From positions 1-64,000 of the forward strand of contig NZ_FQXD01000013.1 of NCBI RefSeq assembly GCF_900129865.1: DNA of 64,000 bases, written 5' to 3'. The notes under the pieces were generated by a model that did no database searches, was not told the DNA's origin, and saw nothing but the letters and a program-made list of their open reading frames with translations. The DNA is from Virgibacillus chiguensis. Lineage in GTDB: Bacteria > Bacillota > Bacilli > Bacillales > Amphibacillaceae. Position 1 is the first letter of the stretch, and each line of letters opens with the position of its first letter. A program made the translations under genes and the position numbers. Below, in pieces: positions 19,790 through 28,839 of the stretch.

Positions 19790-21175
19790 ATGGAAACCAA
19801 CCATCGTTATGACAAAGATTATGAAAAGCAGTATGAACAGCATTGGAAAAAATTACAACAGCAATTAAAACGAGAAAATATGGAAGGGTTTCGTAACGAA
19901 TTCCTTGATATGCATTCCTATGACCAAGCTATGTTTTTCATTGAACAGAAAAAATCAATTCGTTTACAAATCTATACTTATTTATCTCCAGAAGAGATTG
20001 CAGATATTATGGAGAGTATCGATGAAGAGGAACAGACTCGCGAATTAATTAGTGAAATGGATCCTCGCTTTGCGTCTATGGTGCTAGCGGAGATGTCCGC
20101 AGATAACGCTGTCGATATTTTGAACGAAATGGATAAAGATCATATTGCTAGCTTTTTAACCATTATGGATACATCCGCAGCAGATGAAATAAAGCACTTA
20201 TTACATTACGAAGAAAAAACTGCCGGAAGTATCATGACAACAGAATTTATCGCTACTTATAAAACAAACACCGCCAAGCAGACGATGCAACAATTAAAGG
20301 AGCAAGCGCCTGATGCAGAAACAATTTATTATTTATATGTATTAGATGAAGATAAGCGTTTAGTGGGCGTGTTATCTTTAAGAGATTTAATTGTAGCACC
20401 AGAAGACACAAGAATAGAACGTATCATGATGGAAAAAGTCGTTGCTGTATCAGCTGGAAAAGACCAAGAAGAAATTGCTCAAATGATGCGAGACTATGAT
20501 TTCTTGGCATTACCGGTGGTTGATTTTCAAGACCATTTATTAGGGATTATTACCGTTGATGACATTATGGATGTTATGGAAGAAGAAGCAAGCGATGATT
20601 ATTCGAAGCTTGCAGGGGTGTCAGATATGGATAAACCTAATGATACAGCATTAATTTCCGTGAAAAAACGTTTACCTTGGCTAGTCATTTTATTGTTTTT
20701 AGGAATGTTTACTGCAAGCCTTATTGGTCGATTTGAAGAAACATTAAATCAAGTAGCAGTCTTGGCTATTTTTATACCTTTAATTGCTGGAATGGCAGGT
20801 AATTCTGGCACACAAGCATTAGCTGTTGCAGTTCGAGGTTTGGCAAACGGAGATTATGGTAAGCAAGGGAAAATGAAGTTAGTTTTACGGGAAGCAAGTA
20901 CAGGCTTTATTAATGGGGTTATTTGTGGCCTGCTTATTACCCTTGTGATTTATGTATGGAAACATGATATTTATTTAGGAGTGCTTGTAGGAATTTCTAT
21001 AGCTGCAACTTTATTTGTAGCTACAATTGCAGGTGCATTAGTACCTATTTTTATGGATCGAATAAAAATTGACCCTGCTGTTGCTTCAGGGCCATTTATT
21101 ACAACAATTAATGATATCATTTCTATTCTCATCTATTTTAGTATGGCAACACTATTTATGAAGTATTTAATCTAG
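19790..21175 (+). CDS. mgtE: Magnesium transporter MgtE
   Basis: 461 residues. A cytoplasmic N domain of helical repeats (EEIADIMESIDEEEQTRELISEMD) leads to two CBS domains (about residues 140-265, AGSIMTTEFIATY and VVAVSAGKDQEEIAQMM). A plug helix follows, then five membrane helices including the pore motif PLIAGMAGNSGTQALAVAVRGLA. The N and CBS domains sense Mg2+ and gate the channel. I see no M-box riboswitch in the 170-base upstream region shared with prpE. Confidence 0.96.
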   Translation: METNHRYDKDYEKQYEQHWKKLQQQLKRENMEGFRNEFLDMHSYDQAMFFIEQKKSIRLQIYTYLSPEEIADIMESIDEEEQTRELISEMDPRFASMVLAEMSADNAVDILNEMDKDHIASFLTIMDTSAADEIKHLLHYEEKTAGSIMTTEFIATYKTNTAKQTMQQLKEQAPDAETIYYLYVLDEDKRLVGVLSLRDLIVAPEDTRIERIMMEKVVAVSAGKDQEEIAQMMRDYDFLALPVVDFQDHLLGIITVDDIMDVMEEEASDDYSKLAGVSDMDKPNDTALISVKKRLPWLVILLFLGMFTASLIGRFEETLNQVAVLAIFIPLIAGMAGNSGTQALAVAVRGLANGDYGKQGKMKLVLREASTGFINGVICGLLITLVIYVWKHDIYLGVLVGISIAATLFVATIAGALVPIFMDRIKIDPAVASGPFITTINDIISILIYFSMATLFMKYLI

Positions 21176-21260
21176 AGCATAAAATGCTTTTTGTACTGGT
21201 CTAGGAAATTAATGGGAATTATAAAATGTAGCAACTGTGGAAAAACTAACTAAGTTATTT

Positions 21261-21475
21261 AACCACGTCCGGCACAGGCGCCCAGCAACTAGGCGACTTC
21301 ACTCCATTGTCCTAAGGTAAGTCATCATCGGTTCGTTTTAAATAGGAAGGCCGACTAAAGACGGGCTTGCCGGAGTGCGCCGGCATACTCCTGTTGCAGG
21401 AGCAAGATTCCTAAAACTTTCTTTGATTCGCTCCACTCGCTACGTTGCTAATCGGGCGCCCCCGGGCCTCAGTTC
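21261..21475 (+). repeat. Family A structured repeat, copy 2
   Basis: Same ~215-bp core as copies 1 and 3, from CGTCCGGCACAGGCGCCCAG to ATCGGGCGCCCCCGGGCCTC. It includes the hairpin CTCCTG-TTG-CAGGAG. The 5' flank found in the other two full copies (GCGTAACCAAATAAC) is degraded. Lies between mgtE and cotO. Confidence 0.85.
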
Positions 21476-21535
21476 TATGTGGTTAATAATATAGCATAAT
21501 ATTTAGGAGTTATTGTGTATGCAAAAACTCTTACC

Positions 21536-21577
21536 AGCTTGTAGAGAAAACACATTGTTTTTCTACAAGCTTTTTTA
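21536..21577 (+). terminator. Terminator (probably of mgtE)
   Basis: AGCTTGTAGA pairs with TCTACAAGCT, with A/T pairs closing the loop, followed by TTTTTT. It lies downstream of repeat A copy 2, suggesting the repeat inserted between mgtE and its terminator. Confidence 0.75.
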
Positions 21578-21597
21578 CTGTCTAAGAAATTATATCT

Positions 21598-21651
21598 TCA
21601 TTGATTCGTTCCAGTAGCTATGTTGCTAATCGGGCGGTTGCGCCTTTGTTC
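21598..21651 (+). repeat. Family A repeat, 3' fragment
   Basis: TCATTGATTCGTTCCAGTAG followed by TTGCTAATCGGGCG and GCGCCTTTGTT matches the last ~55 bases of family A. Its GGTTGCGCC ending resembles copy 4 (ACTTGCGCC) rather than copies 1-3. Confidence 0.65.
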
Positions 21652-21805
21652 TAGTATAAGCAAAACAACGGCTTTTTTCTACAGAAATACTTGACGATAT
21701 CCAAATATCTTCAGATCATAAACCTTTTCTCGGATGCAGAAAATGAACAACACATTTTTCTGGGCATTTTCATATAATGAAGAGAAAGGAAGGGGGGAAG
21801 TAAGA

Positions 21806-22267
21806 ATGGGGAAGAAGTATGCAAAAAAACCATTACTTTTCATCCATCAACCGAATGAAGGGCAAATGCACGTCCCAATGCAGCATATGTATGTAACTCC
21901 GAAAAAGGAGCAAAATGAAACATCAACAAATGGCGGGGAGGAAAAAAAGGGGATGAGGCATCCATCTTTTAACAAAAATTATAATAGTAAAGAAGAATAT
22001 GAGCAGGAAGAAAAGTTAAAGCAAAATCAAACGGAGGAAAAGCAAAAATTTAAAGACATGTCGATTGAAGAAAAAGTAGATTATTTTATTAATTCTCCTA
22101 GCTACGCTCCAAAGCTAAAATGTGAAATTAAAACGGATCAACGAACATATCGCGGTGTTATTACTGGAGCTGAAGGGAACGATGTATACATTCGAGTCGG
22201 TAATCGTTCCGCCAGCGCAAAAGTAAGTTTGGATGATATTAAGCATATTAAGCTTTTAGGGTTTTAA
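21806..22267 (+). CDS. cotO: Spore coat protein CotO
   Basis: 153 residues from the ATG at 21806, behind AAGGAAGGGGGG. An upstream in-frame ATG at 21734 lacks a ribosome site. MGKKYAKKPLLFIHQP opens the protein, followed by a charged, Gln/Glu/Lys-rich middle. The conserved end runs from MSIEEKVDYFINSPSYAPKLKCEIKT to SLDDIKHIKLLGF, matching CotO (YjbX), an outer-coat morphogenetic protein. CATATAATG just upstream loosely resembles a SigK -10. Neighbouring cotZ supports the call. Confidence 0.85.
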   Translation: MGKKYAKKPLLFIHQPNEGQMHVPMQHMYVTPKKEQNETSTNGGEEKKGMRHPSFNKNYNSKEEYEQEEKLKQNQTEEKQKFKDMSIEEKVDYFINSPSYAPKLKCEIKTDQRTYRGVITGAEGNDVYIRVGNRSASAKVSLDDIKHIKLLGF

Positions 22268-22330
22268 AAATACGAGTGGGGCTACTGCATAGTCCCACTT
22301 GCCATGTATTATATAAAATGGATGTAAGTT

Positions 22331-22363
22331 TGAACACTGAGACCTTTTTCGTCTCAGTGTTCA
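22331..22363. terminator. Bidirectional terminator between cotO and cotZ
   Basis: A perfect 13-bp stem TGAACACTGAGAC/GTCTCAGTGTTCA with loop CTTTTTC between convergent genes. Another hairpin (AGTGGG..CCCACT, 22275-22299) follows cotO directly. Confidence 0.8.
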
Positions 22364-22371
22364 TTTGGAAG

Positions 22372-22830
22372 TTAGTTTAAAGCATTTATTGCTGGAAGAC
22401 ATGTTACATGGCAGAAGCAGTTTAGGTCTACTGTGATACAAATGCCTGTAGCACGTAAAGGTTTTGTGTCTTGTTCTACCGGGTTGTCAGGATTTTCTTT
22501 ATCATCACGAGGATCTCTTAAAAGTTCAATTACTGCACAGCAATCATTGGTTACTTTCTTCACCCTAAAATAAAAACTTGCAACAATATCACCGATATTA
22601 CTTGGATGAGCTCCATAACCTTTAAATGGCTTACAAGTTCCTTTGCAGTACAAAATCACTGGAACTGTATCAAGTCCGTTGCCTTGATCTGTCTCCCCCA
22701 GAAGATCGTTAATTGATTGTTCACAGCTGGAATCACAGCAATTTTCTATAACGTCATTTTGCGCATCAGCGATTTCTTTTAAAATATCGCATACACAATT
22801 TCCTGTATCAAAATCTTTTCCACATCCCAT
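22372..22830 (-). CDS. cotZ: Spore coat protein of the CotY/CotZ family
   Basis: 152 residues, cysteine-rich (about 15 Cys). MGCGKDFDTGNCVCDILKEIADAQ opens the protein; VPVILYCKGTCKPFKGYG and FRVKKVTNDCCAVIELLRD follow, and the end is DLNCFCHVTCLPAINAL. These are hallmarks of the self-assembling, disulfide-linked CotY/CotZ/ExsY crust and exosporium proteins. Only one member is present here, where B. subtilis has adjacent cotZ and cotY plus cotX, W and V. Expression is expected in the mother cell. Confidence 0.95.
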   Translation of the reverse strand: MGCGKDFDTGNCVCDILKEIADAQNDVIENCCDSSCEQSINDLLGETDQGNGLDTVPVILYCKGTCKPFKGYGAHPSNIGDIVASFYFRVKKVTNDCCAVIELLRDPRDDKENPDNPVEQDTKPLRATGICITVDLNCFCHVTCLPAINALN

Positions 22831-23119
22831 GAATGATTTCTCCTTTCGACTTTTGATTGACTCATTTGTCCTTACTAGGATATGTACGGATGTATAGATT
22901 GTGTGGGCATTACCACCAATTATGCGTAGAGAAATTAAACGCTTCGTTTATCTCAGATATAAGGTGTTGAAAGGCCTACTTTAAGAATGACAAATCCTAA
23001 ACTGAACAAGTCAAAGTCGGAGATAACAGCAATTAAATCAAAGTTACACATGACGGTTTATCCTGCAAAGCAAAATGACATCTTTTGAGAAGGGGAGGTT
23101 TCTAATGAATTGTTTTTTA

Positions 23120-23210
23120 TCACTATAGGAAAGTATAAGGTTTTTTGATTTATAGTATAAGAACAACAAAGGCTTTCTCCAAGACTTGGCGACAAGCCAA
23201 GTTTTTCTAA
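23120..23210 (+). repeat. Family B repeat, copy 6 (best conserved)
   Basis: CACTATAGGAAAGTATAAGG, then TTTATAGTATAAGAACAACA, AAGGCTTTCTCC and the terminal hairpin ACTTGGC-GACAA-GCCAAGT followed by TTTTCTAA. The rest of the 22831-23288 gap has no supported gene. Confidence 0.8.
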
Positions 23211-23288
23211 GAAAGCGGGCGAATGTCTATACTGATTTCAAAATGAAACATAGACTAATAACGATTATATTGAAGAGGAGTGAACAAC

Positions 23289-23525
23289 ATGTCGGAAAGA
23301 AAAAAGCAAGTAATTCATGTGAAGGATCTCGTCATTAAAGCAGATAATGTTTTTATTGAACCGCAGCGACCGCCCCGTCCACCGCACAGAAGAGATCCAT
23401 TTTCTTCAAGCAGACGTCCTTTCGATGAAAATGAAAAAGAGGATCACGAAAAAGAAGATTCTTATCACAGAGAAGATGATGAACATAGAGAAGATGAGCG
23501 TAGATCGCCATTTTCTTGGCTTTGA
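23289..23525 (+). CDS. Hypothetical protein, basic head and acidic tail (78 aa)
   Basis: Starts MSERKKQVIHVKDLVIKADN with GAGGAG eight bases upstream; a GTG at 23280 overlaps that site. A proline/arginine-rich patch (EPQRPPRPPHRRDPF) is followed by a low-complexity stretch of Glu, Asp, Lys and His, then RRSPFSWL. No family recognised. The position beside coat genes and the disordered charged composition would suit a coat or spore-associated protein, but this is inference. Confidence 0.65.
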   Translation: MSERKKQVIHVKDLVIKADNVFIEPQRPPRPPHRRDPFSSSRRPFDENEKEDHEKEDSYHREDDEHREDERRSPFSWL

Positions 23526-23623
23526 TTAAATAAATCCTTCATTAGATAATTTTGGTTACTAGTATAGATGCACGTAATACGACAATATGAACGATACGGT
23601 TGGTACGGTCGGAGGTAAAAAGT

Positions 23624-23827
23624 ATGCGCTTCATTGAACCTAAATGGTTGCATAATATGGATGTTATTGATAAGCATTTGCAGAAAAATGAAAATTGGCT
23701 ACAATATCCAGATAAAAAAGCGGAACAGTGGGAAATGGAGATAGTTAATTGGAATGAAGTTTTTTTAAAGCAAATGGCTCAAATCGAAAATGCTTTATTA
23801 GAAATCGGAGCTAAATTAGAAGAGTAA
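23624..23827 (+). CDS. Hypothetical small protein (67 aa)
   Basis: MRFIEPKWLHNMDVIDKHL at the start, with GGAGGT eight bases before the ATG. Predicted mostly helical, no membrane segment or cysteine. It ends AQIENALLEIGAKLEE, a likely short coiled coil. No family recognised. It is the middle of three consecutive small plus-strand genes. Confidence 0.6.
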   Translation: MRFIEPKWLHNMDVIDKHLQKNENWLQYPDKKAEQWEMEIVNWNEVFLKQMAQIENALLEIGAKLEE

Positions 23828-23911
23828 AATGTATGGATTATTTTGAAATAGGGTATATAATAGTAGAAAGATAAAAAAAGGCTTTCCATATCTATAAAGG
23901 AGTGGTGGTAC

Positions 23912-24172
23912 ATGGGATATATATTGCCAATAAAGCAATACCAATATCAGCAATATCACCAAAGAGTAAGCGTAAAGAAACAGGATACAATGCCAGTTCA
24001 ACGCCCATTTAAAAGCGTACTTGATCGTAGGCATCAACAATTATCCAAGAAATATGAACGACTCCATGTAGCTGGGTATGATCGATATGTGTTAACGCGC
24101 CAGGAAGCTTTGGCATCATCGAAGTTTCTTGGAATGTATAAAAAAGGAGATCGGTTCAGCGTAGAGGTATGA
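23912..24172 (+). CDS. Hypothetical small basic protein (86 aa)
   Basis: MGYILPIKQYQYQQYHQRVS opens with a Gln/Tyr-rich stretch. A basic region (RPFKSVLDRRHQQLSKKYERL) and a small C-terminal segment KFLGMYKKGDRFSVEV follow. Ribosome site AAAGGAGTGG. I recognise no domain. Closed by a strong shared terminator. Confidence 0.65.
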   Translation: MGYILPIKQYQYQQYHQRVSVKKQDTMPVQRPFKSVLDRRHQQLSKKYERLHVAGYDRYVLTRQEALASSKFLGMYKKGDRFSVEV

Positions 24173-24194
24173 TAAGTTTTTGACTTACTATTAA

Positions 24195-24238
24195 ATATGA
24201 TAAGAAGTAATCCTAATTACTTCTTATCATATTTTTTA
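24195..24238. terminator. Bidirectional terminator
   Basis: A 17-bp perfect stem ATATGATAAGAAGTAAT/ATTACTTCTTATCATAT, four-base loop, T run on the plus strand. It lies between convergent genes and covers the stop codon of the DUF421 gene. Confidence 0.85.
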
Positions 24239-24927
24239 TGCTCTCTATTCACATAAGGAAGGATAAATAACGCTTCGCCTTTTTTATATTCCGCATAAAA
24301 AACATCGCTTATATGTTTATATTGTTGTGCTTCTAATTGGTCGATTAACCATTCTTCCGTCAAATTCTTCTCTTTTAAATTGTCATAAATAATTTCTCCA
24401 TCATTGATTAGCGTAGTAGCTAAATACGTTTTCTTAGTTGAAATTTGAAGATCTTGCTTATTCGGTGTTTGATAGGCGGGCTTTAGAATAACAGATACGG
24501 TTCCGTTTGTCTCCATAAAAGCAAATTCTACTTCTTGAATGGAAAAAACATCTTTAGCCCGCAAGAGACTTTGTAATTGATTAATATCTAAATTGTTTTT
24601 CTTCATGACATCTCTTATCAACTTGCCTCGGTAAATGATAAAATCGGGCGCTCCTTCTAACAAGCTGCGCGTACGTTTGAATTTTTGTGTAATTATCTCT
24701 GTTAAATATAGCAAACTTCCCCAAAGAATAATCACAAAGGCTATTTCAATGACACCTGCTTCTTTGTCGAACAAAGCATTTCCTACTAATTCTCCGAGAA
24801 TTAAAGCAGATATGAAGTCAAACGGCGTTAATTGAGTAATTTGTGTTTTCCCTAATAATTTTGTGAGCAAGAACAAGGCGAAAAATCCGAAAATGGTATC
24901 TATGAGCATTAGCCAATAGTGATTCAA
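24217..24927 (-). CDS. DUF421 membrane protein (YetF-like)
   Basis: 236 residues from a TTG at 24927, with AAGGAGG eight bases upstream; the longer frame to 25017 lacks a site. Three membrane helices (about residues 5-25, 38-55, 62-82) precede a soluble part with APDFIIYRGKLIRDVMKKNNLDINQL, the conserved DUF421 core. A C-terminal domain found in the YetF group follows (TTLINDGEIIYDNLKEKNLTEEWL). Several Bacillaceae paralogues are linked to sporulation or germination. Function here unknown. Confidence 0.85.
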   Translation of the reverse strand: MNHYWLMLIDTIFGFFALFLLTKLLGKTQITQLTPFDFISALILGELVGNALFDKEAGVIEIAFVIILWGSLLYLTEIITQKFKRTRSLLEGAPDFIIYRGKLIRDVMKKNNLDINQLQSLLRAKDVFSIQEVEFAFMETNGTVSVILKPAYQTPNKQDLQISTKKTYLATTLINDGEIIYDNLKEKNLTEEWLIDQLEAQQYKHISDVFYAEYKKGEALFILPYVNREHKKYDKK

Positions 24928-25000
24928 ATGAATGACCTCCTTGAGCAAATCAGTATTAGGTTTACCTGATGTACGGAAATCATTCATTAAATTAATATAA

Positions 25001-25032
25001 AACAGGAGTAGGTGCAAAGACCAGCTCCTGTT
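25001..25032 (-). terminator. Terminator of the yjcH-yjcG-yjcF operon
   Basis: AACAGGAG/CTCCTGTT with an inner GGT/ACC, followed on the minus strand by TTATATT. It lies about 50 bases after the yjcF stop. Confidence 0.65.
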
Positions 25033-25081
25033 GAAAAAACAATAACTATTACTTATGCAAGTCTAAATTACTAATGAGTGT

Positions 25082-25507
25082 TCAAGGTAATTGTTTTACC
25101 ATTGTAACATGAGGGATACCAGCATCTAGAAACTCATTAGATATAGTCTCATACCCTAATTTATGGTAAAATTTCTCAGCATGTGTTTGCCCATTTAACT
25201 TTGCTTTTTGAAAGTCATTTTCAAGAATGGCCTGTTCCATACGGTGAATTAACTGTTTTCCAATAGATTTTCCACGATATTCTTTTAATACACAAATTCT
25301 TTCAAGCTTCCCGTAAGACTCTACAAAACGGAGACGGCTAGTAGCGATAGGAATTTCGCCATCGTAAACTATGAAGTGGATTGCTTCGTCATCATATTTA
25401 TCCATTTCTTCTTCAGGTGATACATTTTGTTCCTGAATAAAGACGACAGTACGGATACGATAGGCGTCGTCCTGTTCTTTATTGGTTGTGACTTCTTTTA
25501 TAATCAT
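25082..25507 (-). CDS. yjcF: GNAT-family N-acetyltransferase (YjcF-like)
   Basis: 141 residues from the ATG at 25507, which overlaps the yjcG stop as ATGA (translational coupling). ElaA/YjcF-type GNAT: RTVVFIQEQNVSPEEEMDKYD and ERICVLKEYRGKSIGKQLIHRM (acetyl-CoA loop), then AEKFYHKLGYE. Substrate unknown. Third gene of the conserved yjcH-G-F set. Confidence 0.9.
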   Translation of the reverse strand: MIIKEVTTNKEQDDAYRIRTVVFIQEQNVSPEEEMDKYDDEAIHFIVYDGEIPIATSRLRFVESYGKLERICVLKEYRGKSIGKQLIHRMEQAILENDFQKAKLNGQTHAEKFYHKLGYETISNEFLDAGIPHVTMVKQLP

Positions 25508-26022
25508 ACGTATTCCTTTCCAAACACAAATGTTTCGTAAACGGTCCAAGATCCATTTTCTAGCTGATACATTAATTGGAAACGATCAATTTGATCTTCT
25601 AGTTGGGTTTTCTTCATGCTTAAGCTGCTATATACATCGGAGTATTCATCATCTGGAAGCTTTTGAGCAATCGTTATATGTGGTACAAAAGCATATTCTT
25701 GATTATCAGGAAATTTACCTGCATGCATTCTCTCGTATAAGTCAACGAGCTCTTGCCTTGGTTCGACTTTAAAATAGATGGTGTTCGTTATCGGAGCGAA
25801 AGTACTAACTTTGTTCATATGAATGGTAAAAGGATCCATTTCATTAGCAATATGTTTTAATTCAATAATTAAATCATTAATCAGTTGATCATCTGCTTCA
25901 AAAGATTCCTTTAACGTAATGTGCGGAGGAATTAAAGCATAGTGTGGATCATACCTTTTTCGATAAGAGTTTGCTTCATCTTGAATTTCCTTTGTTGGAA
26001 AAATAACAATACCATATTTCAT
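25504..26022 (-). CDS. yjcG: 2H phosphoesterase-family protein YjcG
   Basis: 172 residues. The two catalytic HxTx motifs are present as PPHITLKESF and VPHITIAQKL. The fold is the 2'-5' RNA ligase / LigT type, and the start MKYGIVIFPTKEIQDEANSYRKRYDPHY is typical of YjcG. Physiological substrate unknown. It lies between yjcH (133 bases upstream) and yjcF (overlapping). Confidence 0.93.
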   Translation of the reverse strand: MKYGIVIFPTKEIQDEANSYRKRYDPHYALIPPHITLKESFEADDQLINDLIIELKHIANEMDPFTIHMNKVSTFAPITNTIYFKVEPRQELVDLYERMHAGKFPDNQEYAFVPHITIAQKLPDDEYSDVYSSLSMKKTQLEDQIDRFQLMYQLENGSWTVYETFVFGKEYV

Positions 26023-26155
26023 CTCATAAAACCTCCTAGTAGAATCAATGATTTATGCCTAATTTATTCAACTCTTTGCAATGATTTTACCTTAACCTTC
26101 ATTATATCAAATATGTGGATAAAGTAAGAGAGTATTTTGTACTATCTGAAAAAAA

Positions 26156-26881
26156 TTATGGAAACATGGAGATAAGGGTGCGCTTCATATCCTGTTGCCA
26201 ATATTTCCATGTATGTTCTCCAGCCTCTAATTCGTAATAATCATAGCTGGAGGTGGTACTTTGTAAGATGTCATGAAGCTTTCGATTAGGTGTAAGAAAG
26301 TCCATCCTTTCGCCATTGGTCATCTGTACGTTTGTTTCAGCTTTTCCGATTGTATGGTAAATGGCAACTCGATCCAAGTTTTTGGCTGTTTTTATTGCAT
26401 TTAAAACGGTTTCGTTTACATAAGGAGATTGCATGATTACTTTTCCAAACGTATTTGGGTAGCGAATGGCTGTCATAAGGGCAAGCGTTCCTGCTAAAGA
26501 GTCGCCTAATAAGGCTCTAGATTGCCCCATGTAATAAGTGGGAAATAAATGATCTAAAAAAGGTACAACCTCATGTCCTAAAAATTTTATATAGGCTTCA
26601 TTTTGTTTACCGTCTGGATGATACTTTTCACGACGGTCAAACTTATCTTTGTAATGAATGCCAACAAATATCGTATTGGTAATTTCTTGATTATCATGTA
26701 GCCGATCACTTAAAGTAGCTACTCTTCCAAGCTGATAATAATCATTGCCATCTTGCATAATGCAAAGTTGATATTTGTATAGTGGGGAGAAATCTTCCGG
26801 TTGATAAATCGTTAATGTCATATTTTCTTGTAAGTACTTGCTATTGATTTGTTTCTCAATCATAGAACCTTTTCTTCCCAA
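26156..26881 (-). CDS. yjcH: Alpha/beta-hydrolase esterase (YjcH-like)
   Basis: About 241 residues. The start is taken as a TTG at 26881, eight bases after AAAGGAG; a GTG at 26890 and an ATG at 26863 are alternatives. Esterase-D-like fold: CIMQDGNDYYQLGR, the nucleophile elbow RALLGDSLAGTLAL (Ser in GDSLAG) and the catalytic His in GEHTWKYW. Probably cytosolic, since there is no signal peptide. First gene of yjcH-G-F. Confidence 0.88.
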   Translation of the reverse strand: MGRKGSMIEKQINSKYLQENMTLTIYQPEDFSPLYKYQLCIMQDGNDYYQLGRVATLSDRLHDNQEITNTIFVGIHYKDKFDRREKYHPDGKQNEAYIKFLGHEVVPFLDHLFPTYYMGQSRALLGDSLAGTLALMTAIRYPNTFGKVIMQSPYVNETVLNAIKTAKNLDRVAIYHTIGKAETNVQMTNGERMDFLTPNRKLHDILQSTTSSYDYYELEAGEHTWKYWQQDMKRTLISMFP

Positions 26882-27024
26882 GTTTTTCACTCCTTTTACC
26901 TGAATATAAATGTGTCTTATCCTTTCACATTAGATTTAAAAAACCTGACAAGTGCAAGGTCCTGATTTCACATGTGTAAAGTTTGTAGCGATAAAGGACA
27001 TGGGTATGAATTAAAGGAGTTTCC

Positions 27025-28839
27025 TTATTGTTCCCTTACCTGTCCTTTATTTAAATGATAATACTTTCCTTGCAAGTTAAACAGTTCCTCATGGCTACCT
27101 TGTTCTTTGATTTCCCCATTCTCTAGCATAATAATCTTATCGGCTTCTTGAATTGTGTTCAGTCGATGAGCAATGACGAAACTCGTTCTCCCCTTCATTA
27201 AACGTTTTAAAGCATCTTGGATCTTAAGCTCTGTTATAGTGTCAATATTACTTGTCGCTTCATCAAGAATCAAGATTTTCGGTTTCGCTAACAGTGCGCG
27301 TGCAATCGTCAGTAATTGCTTTTGTCCTTGACTAATGCCGCTTCCTTCTTGGTCAAGCATTGTGTCATATGCATTCGGTAAGCGTTGAATAAATGCATGC
27401 GCATTCGCATCTTTTGCCGCTTGAATGACTTCATCATCCGTTGCATCTAGACGTCCATATCTAATGTTTTCACGAATAGTTGCTCTGAATAAAAAGGCAT
27501 CTTGTAAAACAAATGCCATATGTTGTCTTAAACTAGAACGTTGAATGGTGTTTAATGGTATGCCATCCAGATATATTTCTCCTGCATCGTAATGATAAAA
27601 TCTAGAGATTAAATTAATGATGGTTGTTTTTCCTGCACCTGTGTGCCCGACAAAAGCAATTGTTTCACCTGGTTTTGCCTCAAAGCTAATATTCTTTAAA
27701 ATATAGCTATTTCCATACCCAAAAAAAACTTTATTAAAAACGATATGTCCATTTGTAGTGGTAAGCTTTCGAGCCGTCTTCTCATCTGCTTCTTCCTGTT
27801 CTTCATCCAATACACGAAATACTCGTTCGGCGCCTGCTACAGCAGATAATAATATATTAAACTGATTGGACAATTCATTTAACGGTCGTGTAAATTGTCT
27901 AGCATATTCTGTGAATATGACAATAACGCCTACTGTTACGATATTATTTATAGCTAAAATGCCTCCCGCTAATGCGATGAGTCCAAAGCTTAAAAAATTG
28001 AGCATATTCATTACTTTGGGGATAAATCCAGAAATGGTCAGGGCCCAAAAACCTGCATGGTTTAATTGCTTATTACGTGTTTCAAATTCTTTTATAACAC
28101 GCTGTTCTTGAGAAAAAGCTTTGACAATATGCTGACCAGATAAAATCTCTTCAACATACCCATTAATTTCGCCTAAATTTTTCTGCTGTAATTTATATAA
28201 AGGGCCCGTTCGTTTTGTTATCCAGCGAATGGCAAGAAACATAATGGGTACTATTACCATAGTTATAGCTGTTAGTATTGGGCTAAGATAGAGCATAACA
28301 CCTATCGTTCCTGTTAGAGTTAGAATACTCGAGAATATTTGGATAACGGATTGATTCAACGTGTTATTCACATTGTCAATATCGTTTGTAATCCGACTCA
28401 TTAATTCCCCGTGTTGCCGCTTATCAAAATAAGCAATTGGCAACCGATGAAATTGATAAAACAAGTGTTTTCTTAGCGTGAAAACGGTAGTTTGGGCGAT
28501 GCCAATCATCCAAAAATTTTGCAGAAAAATGGATAAAGCATGAAAGAGATAGATGACTACAAGCCAAATCAATAACGTAACTAATCCGGTTGTTTGTTTA
28601 GTAACAATGAAATCATCAATTGCCATACCAATCATAAACGGTCCTAAAAGACCAAGCGCAGAACTAGCGACTACCATGAAAATAACGAGTGTTAACTTTA
28701 TTTTTTCATTAGCTAAATAAGACCAAATGCGCTTGATGGTTCCTTTCGTATCTTGAGCACGTTTTTGATTATGGCTTGAATTTGATGATATGGGTATTTT
28801 TTTATATTGAAAAGGCTGTTTCAATTGTTTACTTAGCAT
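27025..28839 (-). CDS. yfiC: ABC multidrug exporter subunit (YfiC-like)
   Basis: 604 residues from the ATG at 28839 (GGAAAGGAAG upstream), overlapping the partner's stop by 11 bases. Six membrane helices are followed by a nucleotide-binding domain: Walker A VGHTGAGKTTI, ABC signature ISQGQKQ, Walker B ILILDEATSNID with the catalytic Glu, and H-loop IAHRLNTI. Its canonical Walker B and non-canonical signature (ISQGQ rather than LSGGQ) complement the partner, so the pair should form an asymmetric heterodimer. Substrate unknown. Confidence 0.9.
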   Translation of the reverse strand: MLSKQLKQPFQYKKIPISSNSSHNQKRAQDTKGTIKRIWSYLANEKIKLTLVIFMVVASSALGLLGPFMIGMAIDDFIVTKQTTGLVTLLIWLVVIYLFHALSIFLQNFWMIGIAQTTVFTLRKHLFYQFHRLPIAYFDKRQHGELMSRITNDIDNVNNTLNQSVIQIFSSILTLTGTIGVMLYLSPILTAITMVIVPIMFLAIRWITKRTGPLYKLQQKNLGEINGYVEEILSGQHIVKAFSQEQRVIKEFETRNKQLNHAGFWALTISGFIPKVMNMLNFLSFGLIALAGGILAINNIVTVGVIVIFTEYARQFTRPLNELSNQFNILLSAVAGAERVFRVLDEEQEEADEKTARKLTTTNGHIVFNKVFFGYGNSYILKNISFEAKPGETIAFVGHTGAGKTTIINLISRFYHYDAGEIYLDGIPLNTIQRSSLRQHMAFVLQDAFLFRATIRENIRYGRLDATDDEVIQAAKDANAHAFIQRLPNAYDTMLDQEGSGISQGQKQLLTIARALLAKPKILILDEATSNIDTITELKIQDALKRLMKGRTSFVIAHRLNTIQEADKIIMLENGEIKEQGSHEELFNLQGKYYHLNKGQVREQ

